The position numbers and the translations under genes are program-made. 64,000 nt of DNA, from NCBI RefSeq assembly GCF_013409365.1, contig NZ_JACCBA010000001.1, positions 5,456,001 through 5,520,000 of the forward strand, written 5' to 3'. Below are positions 43,772 to 51,815 of the stretch, piece by piece. The DNA is from Actinomadura luteofluorescens. Its GTDB lineage: Bacteria > Actinomycetota > Actinomycetes > Streptosporangiales > Streptosporangiaceae. Position 1 is the stretch's first letter. Each line of letters opens with the position of its first letter. The notes under the pieces are model-generated. The model did no database searches. It was not told the origin of the DNA and saw only the letters and a list, made by a program, of their open reading frames with translations.

Positions 43772-44421
43772 TGCGTATCGTCCTGGTGGGCCCCCCGGGT
43801 GCGGGCAAGGGGACGCAGGCCCAGTTCATCGCATCTCATCTGTCGGTCCCGAAGATCTCGACAGGTGACATCTTCCGCGCGAACGTCAGCGGCGGGACGC
43901 CGCTCGGCCGGCAGGCCAAGCAGTACATGGACCGCGGCGACCTCGTCCCCGACGAGGTCACGATCGCGATGGTCCGCGACCGGCTCGGCGAGGACGACGC
44001 CCGCGACGGGTTCCTGCTGGACGGGTTCCCGCGCAACGTCCCGCAGGCCGAGACGCTGAAGAAGATCCTCGCCGAGTGGGACACCCGCCTCGACATCGTG
44101 CTGGAGCTCGTCGTCGACGAGGACGAGGTCGTCCGGCGACTGTCGGGCCGGCGCACCTGCGACAAGTGCGGCCGGATCTGGCACGTCGACTTCGACGACA
44201 AGCAGGACGACATCTGCGACGACTGCGGCGGTCACCTGTTCCAGCGGGACGACGACAAGGAAGAGGTCGTCATGCACCGCCTGGAGGTGTACCGGCATGA
44301 CACGTCGCCGCTGGTGCAGTTCTACGCCGACGAGAACATCCTCGTCGGCATCGACGCCACGGGGCCGGTCGAAGAGGTCACCAAGCGCGCCCTCACCGCG
44401 CTGCGCCCGCTGGAGAAGTGA
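43771..44421 (+). CDS. adk: Adenylate kinase (zinc-type LID)
   Basis: This enzyme converts ATP and AMP into two ADP. It has 216 residues from the GTG overlapping the secY stop. The P-loop [10 protein letters not shown] lies at residues 7-16, followed by the AMP-binding helix region STGDIFR. The LID domain is the long form, with four cysteines in [20 protein letters not shown] and CDDCGGHL that would bind zinc. Actinobacterial Adk proteins often lack this LID zinc site, so it is a mild departure from mycobacterial Adk. It is followed by map. Confidence 0.98.
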   Translation: MRIVLVGPPGAGKGTQAQFIASHLSVPKISTGDIFRANVSGGTPLGRQAKQYMDRGDLVPDEVTIAMVRDRLGEDDARDGFLLDGFPRNVPQAETLKKILAEWDTRLDIVLELVVDEDEVVRRLSGRRTCDKCGRIWHVDFDDKQDDICDDCGGHLFQRDDDKEEVVMHRLEVYRHDTSPLVQFYADENILVGIDATGPVEEVTKRALTALRPLEK

Positions 44422-44449
44422 CGGGCCCGCAGGAGAAGTGACGGGCCCG
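44412..44449 (+). repeat. Tandem duplication at the adk 3' end
   Basis: GGAGAAGTGACGGGCCCG occurs at 44412-44429 and again at 44432-44449. The first copy contains the last two adk codons and its stop, so the second places a duplicate EK-stop just outside the gene. It looks like a recent slippage duplication. Confidence 0.8.
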
Positions 44450-44528
44450 TCGTGGAGCCGTCGGCGCGGACGCGGTGCTCCCGCGTCCGCGCGGCCGTTC
44501 CGGCGCGAGAACCGGGGCAAGGGGAGAG

Positions 44529-45353
44529 ATGTTCAAACGGCGTAGGCTCATGATCCAGATGAAGACCCCGGAGCAGGTCGAGCTGATGCGCGCGGCGGGG
44601 CTGCTCGTCGGGCGGACGCTGGAGCTGCTGCGCGAGGCCGCCAAGCCCGGCATGAGCACCCTGGACCTGGACGCGCTCGCCGAGGAGCACATCCGCGACA
44701 ACGGCGGCGTCCCGTCGTTCAAGGGCTACCACGGCTTCACCGGGACGATCTGCGCGTCGGTCAACGAGGAGATCGTGCACGGCATCCCGCGGAGCGGCAA
44801 GATCCTGCGCGAGGGCGACGTGCTGTCCATCGACTGCGGCGCGATCGTCGAGGGCTGGCACGGCGACGCGGCGATCACGGTACCGCTGGGCGAGGTCACC
44901 GACGAGCAGCGGCGGCTGCTGGAGGTCACCGAGGAGTCCCTGTGGCACGGCCTCGCGGCCGGACGCGCCGGCGCCCGCCTCACGGACATCTCCCATGCGA
45001 TCGAGGCCCACATCCGCTCTCAGGGCTCCTACGGCATCGTGGAGGGCTACGGCGGCCACGGCATCGGGACCGAGATGCACATGGACCCGCTGATCCCCAA
45101 CCACGGGGCGCCCGGGCACGGGCCCGTCCTGGAGCCGGGCATGTGCTTCGCGGTGGAGCCGATGGTGAACCTCGGCACGAAGGAGACCGCCGAGCTCGAC
45201 GACGGCTGGACGGTCGTGACGACCGACGGGCGCACCTCGGCGCACTTCGAGCACACCTTCGCGGTCACGGCGGACGGCCCCCGCGTCCTGACGGCGCTCG
45301 ACGAGGGCCGGGACCGGTTCGCGAACCTCGGATCCGCGCCGCAGAATGGATAG
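44529..45353 (+). CDS. map: Methionine aminopeptidase type I
   Basis: This enzyme removes the initiator methionine from nascent proteins. The ATG at 44529 after AAGGGGAGAG gives 274 residues; an ATG at 44550 (MIQMKTPEQ) is also plausible. The metal ligands are in the usual places: DVLSIDCGAIVEGWHGDAAI (two Asp), GYGGHGIGTEMH (His), MCFAVEPM (Glu) and AHFEHTFAVT (Glu region). Linkage to secY and adk is conserved in actinobacteria. Confidence 0.97.
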   Translation: MFKRRRLMIQMKTPEQVELMRAAGLLVGRTLELLREAAKPGMSTLDLDALAEEHIRDNGGVPSFKGYHGFTGTICASVNEEIVHGIPRSGKILREGDVLSIDCGAIVEGWHGDAAITVPLGEVTDEQRRLLEVTEESLWHGLAAGRAGARLTDISHAIEAHIRSQGSYGIVEGYGGHGIGTEMHMDPLIPNHGAPGHGPVLEPGMCFAVEPMVNLGTKETAELDDGWTVVTTDGRTSAHFEHTFAVTADGPRVLTALDEGRDRFANLGSAPQNG

Positions 45354-45383
45354 GGAAGGCAGGTCCTGAGGAGCGGAGGAACG

Positions 45384-45830
45384 ATGGCGCCGAACCCTGA
45401 CATCCGGGCGTCGGACGCCGACCGCGATCGGGTGGCGGCGAGTCTGCGCGAGCACTGCGCGGAGGGCCGGATCACGATGGACGAGCTGCAGGAGCGGCTC
45501 GACGCGGTCTACGGGGCGAAGACGGTCGGGCAGCTCCAGGAGGTCACCTCCGACCTGCCCGAAGAGGATCTGTACCAGCTCCCGGTCCCCGCGAACCAGG
45601 CCAAGGGCACCGCGTCGCCGGCGCGGCGGCCGTCCGGCGACCTCGCGACGCAGCGGATGCCGGCGATGTGGGGCGCCTGGGCGACGGTCAGCGCGATCAA
45701 CCTGACGGTATGGCTGATCATCCTGGTGACGTCGGGCGCGGTCTACCCGTGGTGGATCTGGGTGGCCGGACCCTGGGGCGCCGTCCTGCTGATGCGCACG
45801 ATCTTCGGCGGGCGCCAGGACGACCGCTGA
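45384..45830 (+). CDS. DUF1707 SHOCT-like membrane protein
   Basis: The ATG at 45384 follows GAGGAGCGGAGG. This 148-residue protein begins with the DUF1707 module IRASDADRDRVAASLREHCA followed by EGRITMDELQERLDAVYGAK, a short helical domain common at the N-terminus of actinobacterial membrane proteins. A linker and two transmembrane helices follow (INLTVWLIILVTSGAVYPWW, WVAGPWGAVLLMRTI). Its role is unknown. It is 30 bp after map and probably co-transcribed with it, and it converges on the metallophosphoesterase gene. Confidence 0.9.
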   Translation: MAPNPDIRASDADRDRVAASLREHCAEGRITMDELQERLDAVYGAKTVGQLQEVTSDLPEEDLYQLPVPANQAKGTASPARRPSGDLATQRMPAMWGAWATVSAINLTVWLIILVTSGAVYPWWIWVAGPWGAVLLMRTIFGGRQDDR

Positions 45831-45873
45831 CGCGCCCGCCCGGCAGGGCCGTGGACGGCCCGCCCGGCGCGGT

Positions 45874-46689
45874 TCACTCCACGTCCATCAGGGGCCGGTA
45901 GTTCCCGGTCGGGGCGAAGTGGGTGGTGGCGGTGCCGTCCTCGCCGACGAGGTGGAGGGCGAACCCGGCGGGTTCCCCGGTGACGGCCGCGCGGCCCCGC
46001 TGGGTGAGGTCGAGGAACAGCTGCCGGTAGGTGCTCGGGCAGGTGGTGCAGACCCGTCCCGCCAGGGAGCCGACCGTCGCGCGGTGCGCGTGCCCGGAGA
46101 TCACCCGCACGACCTGCGGATGCCGGGAGATCACGGCCGCGAAGCCGGCGGGGTCGACGAACCGCAGGTCGTCGATGAACCGCATTCCGATCGGATACGG
46201 CGGGTGGTGGGTGGCGATGACGGTCGGGACGCCGGGCGCGGCGCCCAGCGTCTCCTCCAGCCAGGCGAGCCTCTCCTCGCTCATGTGGCCGTGGGGATGG
46301 CCGTCGACGGTGGTGTCGCAGCAGATCAGGCGCACGCCGGCCACGTCGACGGCGTACTGGACGGGCGCGCCGGGGCCGGTCCCCGTCGCGGCGACCGCCG
46401 GGTGGTCGGCGAACATGCGGCGCATCTCGTCGCGGTCGTCGTGGTTGCCGCACATCGGGTAGACGGCCATCGGCAGCGGCGACAGCAGCGCGTGCAGCCG
46501 GGCGTACTCGGAGGGCAGCCCGCGGTCGGCGAGGTCGCCGGTGAGGACGACGGCGTCGGGCCGCGCGGGCAGCGACAGCAGGCTCGACACCGCCGACCGC
46601 AGCGCGCGGACCGGCCCGGAGTCGTCGTCCATCCGGCCGTCGCGTCCGGCCGCCAGATGGATGTCGCTCAGCTGCGCGATGATCGCCAT
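45874..46689 (-). CDS. Metallophosphoesterase (CpdA-like 3',5'-cyclic nucleotide phosphodiesterase family)
   Basis: This 271-residue calcineurin-like phosphoesterase starts at the ATG at 46689 after GGGGAGGGG. The five metal-binding blocks are all present: D9-I-H11 (QLSDIH), VLTGDLADRG, MCGNHDDR, ATHHPPYP and ISGHAHRA. The order and spacing match the CpdA / class III cyclic-nucleotide phosphodiesterases, which hydrolyse cAMP or other phosphodiesters with two metal ions. No signal peptide is present, so it is cytoplasmic. Its upstream region carries 11-bp tandem repeats at 46816-46870 that resemble response-regulator sites. Confidence 0.92.
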   Translation of the reverse strand: MAIIAQLSDIHLAAGRDGRMDDDSGPVRALRSAVSSLLSLPARPDAVVLTGDLADRGLPSEYARLHALLSPLPMAVYPMCGNHDDRDEMRRMFADHPAVAATGTGPGAPVQYAVDVAGVRLICCDTTVDGHPHGHMSEERLAWLEETLGAAPGVPTVIATHHPPYPIGMRFIDDLRFVDPAGFAAVISRHPQVVRVISGHAHRATVGSLAGRVCTTCPSTYRQLFLDLTQRGRAAVTGEPAGFALHLVGEDGTATTHFAPTGNYRPLMDVE

Positions 46690-46815
46690 CGATCCCCTCC
46701 CCGTTGCCCCAAGCACATCACGGAACCCCACGCCCCGGGCAGCCCGGGCGAGCGGGCGCCGAGACGATCTTCGCGTCCGCGCGGCGGCACTGTCGACTCG
46801 CCCCGGGCGCCGCGC

Positions 46816-46870
46816 GCTCAGGGAGCGCTCAGGTAGTGCTCAGGCGGGGCTCAGACGACGCTCAGGCGGA
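46816..46870. promoter_or_regulatory. Five 11-bp direct repeats (GCTCAGG-N4), PHO-box-like
   Basis: Five contiguous units, GCTCAGGGAGC, GCTCAGGTAGT, GCTCAGGCGGG, GCTCAGACGAC and GCTCAGGCGGA, start at 46816, 46827, 46838, 46849 and 46860. A sixth isolated GCTCAGGCGAC overlaps the end of the next gene at 46918. The 11-bp period with a conserved 7-mer and a variable 4-mer is the layout of PhoP PHO boxes (GTTCACC-N4). The array is about 130 bp upstream of the phosphoesterase start. Confidence 0.6.
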
Positions 46871-46919
46871 CCTTCGATGGGAGCCGACCCCCGCGCTCCG
46901 GCAGTCTGCCGGACGGCGC

Positions 46920-47567
46920 TCAGGCGACGTGCGGGATCACCAGGGACAGGGCCGAGGTGACCTCTTCGGGAGCGGGGGCGATGTCGGGGACGACGTCGCG
47001 GAGGGCGAGCCAGCCGTTGATGGCCTGGACGGTCGGCTTGGCCTCGATGAGCTGGGGGTCGTCCAGCCCGTACCAGGCGGCGACCTTGGACCACCGCCAC
47101 AGCCGGTGACCGGCGGTGGACATCTCCGAGGACGGGAAGCCGGTGGCGCCGCGCGCCCCGGTGATCGCGTGCCGGACCGAGTCCAGGGACCGGCCCACCC
47201 GCTCGGCGATGTCGCGGATGGTCAGCAGCGGGTCGGCCTCCACCCGCAGGACGTGCACGCCGGGCGCGCTCTCCTCGACGTGCCCGACCACCTCCATGAT
47301 CGCCGCGGCGAGGGTGGCGCCCGGCCAGGTGCACGAGGCGTTGCCCAGCCGGTCGGCCGAGCGGAGCTCGTCGTTCGAATGGTGGCGGGCGGGGGCTGGA
47401 GGACGGGCGGCCGAGCGGAGCTCGTCGTTCGAATGGTGGCGGTCGGCGTGCTGCGGCTCGCTCATGATCGACACCGTGACGGCGCCGTACGTGCGGTCGA
47501 ACAGCGGGTCGAGCTCGTCCTCGTAGAGGGGTCGGCTGAGGATCAGCGCGAAGTCATAGCTCGGCAT
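46920..47567 (-). CDS. Helix-turn-helix protein with duplicated insert
   Basis: The ATG at 47567 follows GAGGAGGG. The 215-residue product starts YDFALILSRPLYEDELDPLF, a short alpha/beta opening. Residues about 40-75 contain the segment RHHSNDELRSA twice. A strand-helix region follows (AAIMEVVGHVEESAPGVHVL) and then a helix-turn-helix resembling MerR/excisionase folds (LLTIRDIAERVGRSLDSVRH, with a wing ending WRWSKVAAWYGL). I do not recognise a named family. It probably binds DNA. The duplicated segment looks inserted because the flanks read continuously without it. Confidence 0.75.
   Translation of the reverse strand: MPSYDFALILSRPLYEDELDPLFDRTYGAVTVSIMSEPQHADRHHSNDELRSAARPPAPARHHSNDELRSADRLGNASCTWPGATLAAAIMEVVGHVEESAPGVHVLRVEADPLLTIRDIAERVGRSLDSVRHAITGARGATGFPSSEMSTAGHRLWRWSKVAAWYGLDDPQLIEAKPTVQAINGWLALRDVVPDIAPAPEEVTSALSLVIPHVA
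47354..47442. repeat. 35-bp direct repeat, two copies 54 bp apart
   Basis: The same 35-bp sequence, starting CGGCCGAGCGGAGCTCGTCG, occurs at 47354-47388 and 47408-47442. The 54-bp offset keeps the reading frame and yields the duplicated HHSNDELRSA peptide. Each copy contains the palindromes GAGCTC and TTCGAA. It may be a dispersed repeat element of this genome. Confidence 0.8.
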
Positions 47568-47690
47568 GCTGACCCTCCTCGAACGTCGCTCTCCTGGAAA
47601 GGTACAACGCGCAGGCGATGTATGCTTGACTCGGGAGCAGTCTCCGGGCACGTATCATGCGTCGATTTCGCATTGCACGGCCGGTTGGCG

Positions 47691-47696
47691 TAGACT
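47691..47696 (+). promoter_or_regulatory. Possible -10 box (TAGACT) of the infA operon
   Basis: TAGACT lies 132 bp before infA in a 260-bp gap free of genes. TTGACT at 47626-47631 is the best -35-like hexamer nearby but is not correctly spaced to it. The promoter assignment is tentative. Confidence 0.3.
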
Positions 47697-47827
47697 CCCT
47701 TGTCGGTCCGTCGACGGCCGCCCGATTCCCCTTCCTGGCGCATCCGCGCCGCGGTGCGGGTTGCGGCCGATTCTCCCCTGGAGAGCCGGGCCGCGTCCAA
47801 TGAGCCGATCAGCGAAGCGCGGAGGAC

Positions 47828-48049
47828 ATGCCCAAGAAAGAAGGGGCCATCGAGATCGAGGGCACCGTCATCGAGTCGCTGCCGAACGCCATGTTCAGGG
47901 TGGAGCTCGACAACGGGCACAAGGTGCTCGCCCACATCAGCGGCAAGATGCGGATGCACTACATCCGGATCCTGCCGGACGACCGCGTTGTTGTGGAGCT
48001 GAGCCCCTACGACCTCACGCGCGGTCGGATCGTCTACCGCTACAAGTAA
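47828..48049 (+). CDS. infA: Translation initiation factor IF-1
   Basis: This 73-residue OB-fold factor occupies the 30S A site during initiation. The ATG follows GGAGGAC. The sequence is canonical ([35 protein letters not shown]). It opens the run infA-rpmJ-rpsM-rpsK-rpsD-rpoA-rplQ, which in this genome is separated from map by a 2.4-kb block of unrelated genes. Confidence 0.99.
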   Translation: MPKKEGAIEIEGTVIESLPNAMFRVELDNGHKVLAHISGKMRMHYIRILPDDRVVVELSPYDLTRGRIVYRYK

Positions 48050-48115
48050 ATCCCACTGGGGTTGCCTTCCCCGTGCGTGGCGGCGCGGGGGTGACCCTTA
48101 TCTCTAGGAGACCCA

Positions 48116-48229
48116 GTGAAGGTCAAGCCGAGCGTCAAGAAGATCTGCAACAAGTGCCGCGTCATCCGCCGGCACGGCCGGGTCATGGTCATCTGCTCCG
48201 ACCCGCGCCACAAGCAGCGTCAGGGCTGA
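48116..48229 (+). CDS. rpmJ: 50S ribosomal protein L36
   Basis: This 37-residue protein starts at the GTG at 48116 after TAGGAGACCCA. The product is [20 protein letters not shown] and a tail ending HKQRQG. The zinc ligands C11, C14, C27 and H32 are all present, so this is the zinc-binding form. L36 stabilises the factor-binding region of 23S rRNA late in assembly. Confidence 0.98.
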   Translation: MKVKPSVKKICNKCRVIRRHGRVMVICSDPRHKQRQG

Positions 48230-48260
48230 CGCTCACCACCAGCAAGCGCACCGCAGCCTT

Positions 48261-48322
48261 CACACGGCCGTACGTGCAGGGTCCCGGAAACCCGGGGCCG
48301 AGCACGTACGGCAGTGGTGTGT
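48261..48322 (+). promoter_or_regulatory. Large structured leader upstream of rpsM
   Basis: A long hairpin is formed by CACAC/GTGTG at the base, then the 11-bp stem GCCGTACGTGC (48267-48277) with GCACGTACGGC (48302-48312), and a GC-rich apical part. It ends about 105 bp before rpsM. In E. coli S4 binds a structure before rpsM to repress the alpha operon; this could be an analogue or an internal terminator. Confidence 0.6.
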
Positions 48323-48427
48323 GAAGGAGCACCCCCGGAACTTCGGAGGCCGGGGCCGCCACCCGGGCAGGGTGTTCGCGGACGCGGTGCGTCCATACCT
48401 CCGGACGAATGAAGGGAACTGCCCACG

Positions 48428-48808
48428 ATGGCACGCCTCCTCGGCGTCGACCTCCCGCGCGAAAAGCGCCTCGAGGTCGCTCTCACCTACATCTTCGGCA
48501 TCGGCCGGACGCGGGCGCTGGAGACCCTCTCGGGCACCGGCGTCAGCGGCGACCTGCGCGTGCACCAGCTCGGCGACGACGAGCTGGTCAAGCTCCGCGA
48601 CTGGATCGAGGCGAACTACAAGATCGAGGGTGATCTTCGCCGCGAGGTCCAGGCGGACATCCGCCGCAAGATCGAGATCGGGTGCTACCAGGGCATCCGG
48701 CACCGCCGCGGGCTTCCGGTGCACGGTCAGCGCACGCAGACCAACGCGCGCACCCGCAAGGGCAAGAAGAAGACCGTGGCCGGCAAGAAGAAGGCCGGCA
48801 AGAAGTAG
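48428..48808 (+). CDS. rpsM: 30S ribosomal protein S13
   Basis: This 126-residue protein of the 30S head contacts the P-site tRNA through its basic C-terminal tail ([20 protein letters not shown]). The core [20 protein letters not shown] and [20 protein letters not shown] are canonical. It lies about 200 bp after rpmJ behind a structured leader, so it may be separately controlled. Confidence 0.99.
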   Translation: MARLLGVDLPREKRLEVALTYIFGIGRTRALETLSGTGVSGDLRVHQLGDDELVKLRDWIEANYKIEGDLRREVQADIRRKIEIGCYQGIRHRRGLPVHGQRTQTNARTRKGKKKTVAGKKKAGKK

Positions 48809-48856
48809 TCCGGAGTCGGTCCTCCGGATCGATGACCTCAAGAGTAGAGAGAGCAC

Positions 48857-49258
48857 ATGCCTCCTAAGAGCCGTGTCGGCGCCAAGAAGGTGCGCCGCAA
48901 GGAAAAGAAGAACGTCGCTCACGGGCACGCCCACATCAAGAGCACGTTCAACAACACGATCGTTTCGATCACCGACCCCAACGGCAACGTGATCTCCTGG
49001 GCCTCCTCGGGCCACGTCGGGTTCAAGGGCTCGCGCAAGTCCACCCCGTTCGCCGCGCAGCAGGCCGCCGAGGCCGCCGCCCGGCGCGCGATGGAGCACG
49101 GCATGCGCAAGGTCGACGTCTTCGTGAAGGGCCCGGGCTCGGGCCGCGAGACCGCCATCCGGTCGCTGCAGGCGACCGGCCTCGAGGTGGGCTCGATCCA
49201 GGACGTCACGCCCGTTCCGCACAACGGCTGCCGCCCGCCGAAGCGTCGCCGGGTCTGA
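48857..49258 (+). CDS. rpsK: 30S ribosomal protein S11
   Basis: This 133-residue platform protein helps form the mRNA exit region. The sequence is canonical ([21 protein letters not shown]-terminal [17 protein letters not shown]). The ATG follows AGAGAGAGCAC. It lies between rpsM and rpsD with short gaps. Confidence 0.99.
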   Translation: MPPKSRVGAKKVRRKEKKNVAHGHAHIKSTFNNTIVSITDPNGNVISWASSGHVGFKGSRKSTPFAAQQAAEAAARRAMEHGMRKVDVFVKGPGSGRETAIRSLQATGLEVGSIQDVTPVPHNGCRPPKRRRV

Positions 49259-49277
49259 GCAGGGGAGATCTAGAACA

Positions 49278-49904
49278 ATGGCTCGTTACACCGGTGCGGA
49301 CTGCAAGCTCTGCCGCCGCGAGAAGATGAAGCTGTTCCTCAAGGGCAGCAAGTGCGAGGGCCCGAAGTGCCCGATCGAGATCCGTCCCTACCCGCCGGGT
49401 GAGCACGGTCGCGGTCGGCCGAAGGAGACCGAGTACCTGCTGCAGCTTCGCGAGAAGCAGAAGGCGCGGCGCATCTACGGCGTGCTGGAGCGGCAGTTCC
49501 ACAACTACTACGTCGAGGCGACCCGCCAGCAGGGCAAGACGGGTGACAACCTGCTCACGCTGCTGGAGCGCCGGCTCGACAACGTCGTCTACCGGGCCGG
49601 CTTCGCCAAGTCCCGCGACATGGCCCGCCAGCTCATCCGGCACGGCCACATCCGGGTCAACGGCAAGAAGGTCAACATCCCGTCGGCCCTCGTCGGCGAG
49701 GCCGACATCGTCGACGTCAAGGCCAAGTCGATGGAGATGACGCCGTTCCAGGTCGCCAAGGCCGAGGTCGGCGAGCGTCAGGTCCCGGCGTGGCTCGGGG
49801 TCGACGGCGAGAAGATGCGGATCCTCGTGCACTCGCTGCCCGTCCGGCAGCAGATCGACGCTCCCGTCCAGGAGCAGCTGATCGTCGAGCTCTACTCCAA
49901 GTAG
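49278..49904 (+). CDS. rpsD: 30S ribosomal protein S4 (zinc-type)
   Basis: This 208-residue assembly initiator of the 30S body is of the C+ type: C9, C12, C26 and C31 near the N-terminus would bind zinc. The S4 RNA-binding domain SRDMARQLIRHGHIRVNGKK is intact and the protein ends QEQLIVELYSK. In E. coli S4 represses the alpha operon. A 13-bp hairpin follows before rpoA. Confidence 0.99.
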   Translation: MARYTGADCKLCRREKMKLFLKGSKCEGPKCPIEIRPYPPGEHGRGRPKETEYLLQLREKQKARRIYGVLERQFHNYYVEATRQQGKTGDNLLTLLERRLDNVVYRAGFAKSRDMARQLIRHGHIRVNGKKVNIPSALVGEADIVDVKAKSMEMTPFQVAKAEVGERQVPAWLGVDGEKMRILVHSLPVRQQIDAPVQEQLIVELYSK

Positions 49905-49915
49905 CGGCTCAACGC

Positions 49916-49945
49916 CCGCCGGGGTCCCGGGTGGGACCCCGGCGG
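49916..49945 (+). terminator. Hairpin between rpsD and rpoA
   Basis: A perfect 13-bp stem (49916-49928 with 49933-49945, loop GGGT) lies 12 bp after rpsD. No U-tract follows, so it may attenuate or mark a processing site rather than fully terminate, since rpoA has no obvious promoter of its own. Confidence 0.7.
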
Positions 49946-50007
49946 ATCGGGGAAGAATCCAGAACGCGGTAGTCAAATAGCGGGCACCGCGGAAAGAAGG
50001 CACCACC

Positions 50008-51021
50008 ATGCTCATCGCTCAGCGTCCGACTCTCACCGAAGAGCAGGTCGACGAGTTCCGGTCGCGGTTCACCATCGAGCCGCTGGAGCCGGGCTTCGGC
50101 TACACGATCGGCAACTCGCTCCGGCGTACCCTGCTCTCCTCGATTCCCGGTGCGGCCGTCACCAGCATCCGGATCGAGGGCGTCCTGCACGAGTTCTCGA
50201 CCGTGCCCGGGGTGAAGGAGGACGTCACCGACATCATCCTGAACCTCAAGGAGCTCGTCGTCTCCTCCGAGCACGACGAGCCCGTGGTCATGTACCTGCG
50301 CAAGCAGGGCCCGGGCGAGGTGACCGCGGCCGACATCGCGCCGCCGGCGGGCGTCGAGGTCCACAACCCGGACCTGCACATCGCCACGCTGAACAACAAG
50401 GCCAAGCTGGAGATGGAGCTGACGGTCGAGCGCGGCCGCGGCTACGTCTCGGCCGCGCAGAACAAGCAGCCGGGCCAGGAGATCGGCCGGATTCCGATCG
50501 ACTCCATCTACTCGCCCGTGCTCAAGGTCACCTACAAGGTCGAGGCCACCCGAGTCGAGCAGCGCACCGACTTCGACCGCCTCATCCTGGACGTGGAGAC
50601 CAAGCAGGCGATGCTGCCGCGCGACGCGGTCGCCTCCGCCGGCAAGACCCTCGTCGAGCTGTTCGGGCTGGCCCGGGAGCTCAACGTCGAGGCCGAGGGC
50701 ATCGACATGGGCCCGTCCCCGACGGACGCCGCGCTCGCCGCGGACCTGGCCCTGCCGATCGAGGAGCTGAACCTCACGGTCCGCTCCTACAACTGCCTGA
50801 AGCGCGAGGGCATCCACTCGGTGGGCGAGCTCGTCGCCCGCAGCGAGCAGGACCTGCTCGACATCCGCAACTTCGGCGCCAAGTCGATCGAAGAGGTCAA
50901 GCAGAAGCTCAACGACATGGGCCTGTCGCTGAAGGACTCCCCGCCCGGGTTCGACCCGAGCGCGGCGGCCGACAACTACGGCGACGACGACCAGGGCTAC
51001 GCCGAGACCGAGCAGTACTAG
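50008..51021 (+). CDS. rpoA: DNA-directed RNA polymerase subunit alpha
   Basis: This 337-residue subunit scaffolds RNA polymerase assembly and contacts upstream promoter DNA and activators. The N-terminal domain ([20 protein letters not shown]) dimerises. The C-terminal domain has the helix-hairpin-helix [20 protein letters not shown] with [13 protein letters not shown]. An acidic tail ends YAETEQY, common in actinobacteria. The ATG follows GAAAGAAGG. Confidence 0.99.
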   Translation: MLIAQRPTLTEEQVDEFRSRFTIEPLEPGFGYTIGNSLRRTLLSSIPGAAVTSIRIEGVLHEFSTVPGVKEDVTDIILNLKELVVSSEHDEPVVMYLRKQGPGEVTAADIAPPAGVEVHNPDLHIATLNNKAKLEMELTVERGRGYVSAAQNKQPGQEIGRIPIDSIYSPVLKVTYKVEATRVEQRTDFDRLILDVETKQAMLPRDAVASAGKTLVELFGLARELNVEAEGIDMGPSPTDAALAADLALPIEELNLTVRSYNCLKREGIHSVGELVARSEQDLLDIRNFGAKSIEEVKQKLNDMGLSLKDSPPGFDPSAAADNYGDDDQGYAETEQY

Positions 51022-51117
51022 GAACCCGAGTCCGGCGGCCGGGGACCCGCGGTCCCCGGCCGGTCCGGAACCAGCTGACACCGGTACCTGACACGGCCGG
51101 TGCAGGAAGGAAACGAC

Positions 51118-51630
51118 ATGCCCCAGCCCACCAAGGGCGCCCGCCTCGGCGGCGGTGCCGCGCACCAGCGCCTGATCCTGGCGAACCTGGCCACGGCGCT
51201 GTTCGAGCACGGCCGCATCACCACCACCGAGGCCAAGGCCCGGCGGGTGCGTCCGCTGGCGGAGAAGCTGATCACCAAGGCGAAGAAGGGCGACCTGCAC
51301 AACCGTCGCCTGGTCGCCAAGACGATCCGCGACAAGGGCGTGCTGCACGAGCTCTTCACCGAGATCGCGCCGCGCTTCGAGACCCGTCCCGGCGGCTACA
51401 CCCGCATCACCAAGATCGGGCCGCGCAAGGGCGACAACGCCCCGATGGCCGTGATCGAGCTGGTGCAGGAGCAGCTGGCGGCGTCCGGCGGCACGGCCGC
51501 TCCGGCCGCCCCGGCGCCGAAGGCGGAGGAGCCCGAGGCCAAGACGGAGGCCGACGACACGGCCGCCGTGGACGCCAAGGACGAGGCCGCCGGCGACGCC
51601 GAAGCCAAGGACGAGGGCGAGAAGGAGTAA
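51118..51630 (+). CDS. rplQ: 50S ribosomal protein L17 with acidic C-terminal tail
   Basis: This 170-residue protein sits near the tunnel exit. The ATG at 51118 follows GGAAGGAAACGAC. The L17 core ([40 protein letters not shown]) is canonical to about residue 120. It is then extended by about 50 residues of Ala, Glu, Lys and Asp ([20 protein letters not shown]), as in other high-GC actinobacteria. It is the last ribosomal gene before the operon terminator. Confidence 0.98.
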   Translation: MPQPTKGARLGGGAAHQRLILANLATALFEHGRITTTEAKARRVRPLAEKLITKAKKGDLHNRRLVAKTIRDKGVLHELFTEIAPRFETRPGGYTRITKIGPRKGDNAPMAVIELVQEQLAASGGTAAPAAPAPKAEEPEAKTEADDTAAVDAKDEAAGDAEAKDEGEKE

Positions 51631-51672
51631 TCCGCCGCTTGAACTGGGCGAGCGTTTGCTCGAAGTTCGTGA

Positions 51673-51704
51673 GGGCCCGCCGTTTCCATCGGGACGGCGG
51701 GCCC
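51673..51704 (+). terminator. rpoA-rplQ operon terminator
   Basis: An 11-bp stem (51673-51683 with 51694-51704) is followed by GAACTTT. It lies 43 bp after rplQ. Confidence 0.8.
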
Positions 51705-51815
51705 GAACTTTGCCAGACTTGATCGCATGGTCATGGCAGGAGGGCGACGGTTTTCCGGGGAGCGTGTCAGGGGAGTGCCCGACGAACGCGGGCTGCCCGG
51801 AGGGAAGAACGGACG

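Noticed and set aside
46816..46870. CRISPR or minisatellite interpretation of the 11-bp repeats
   Set aside because: Units are only 11 bp with no spacers; the conserved 7-mer and variable 4-mer fit a regulator site better.
47354..47442. tRNA gene suggested by TTCGAA
   Set aside because: No cloverleaf arms, acceptor stem or anticodon loop can be built around it; TTCGAA is part of a duplicated coding repeat.
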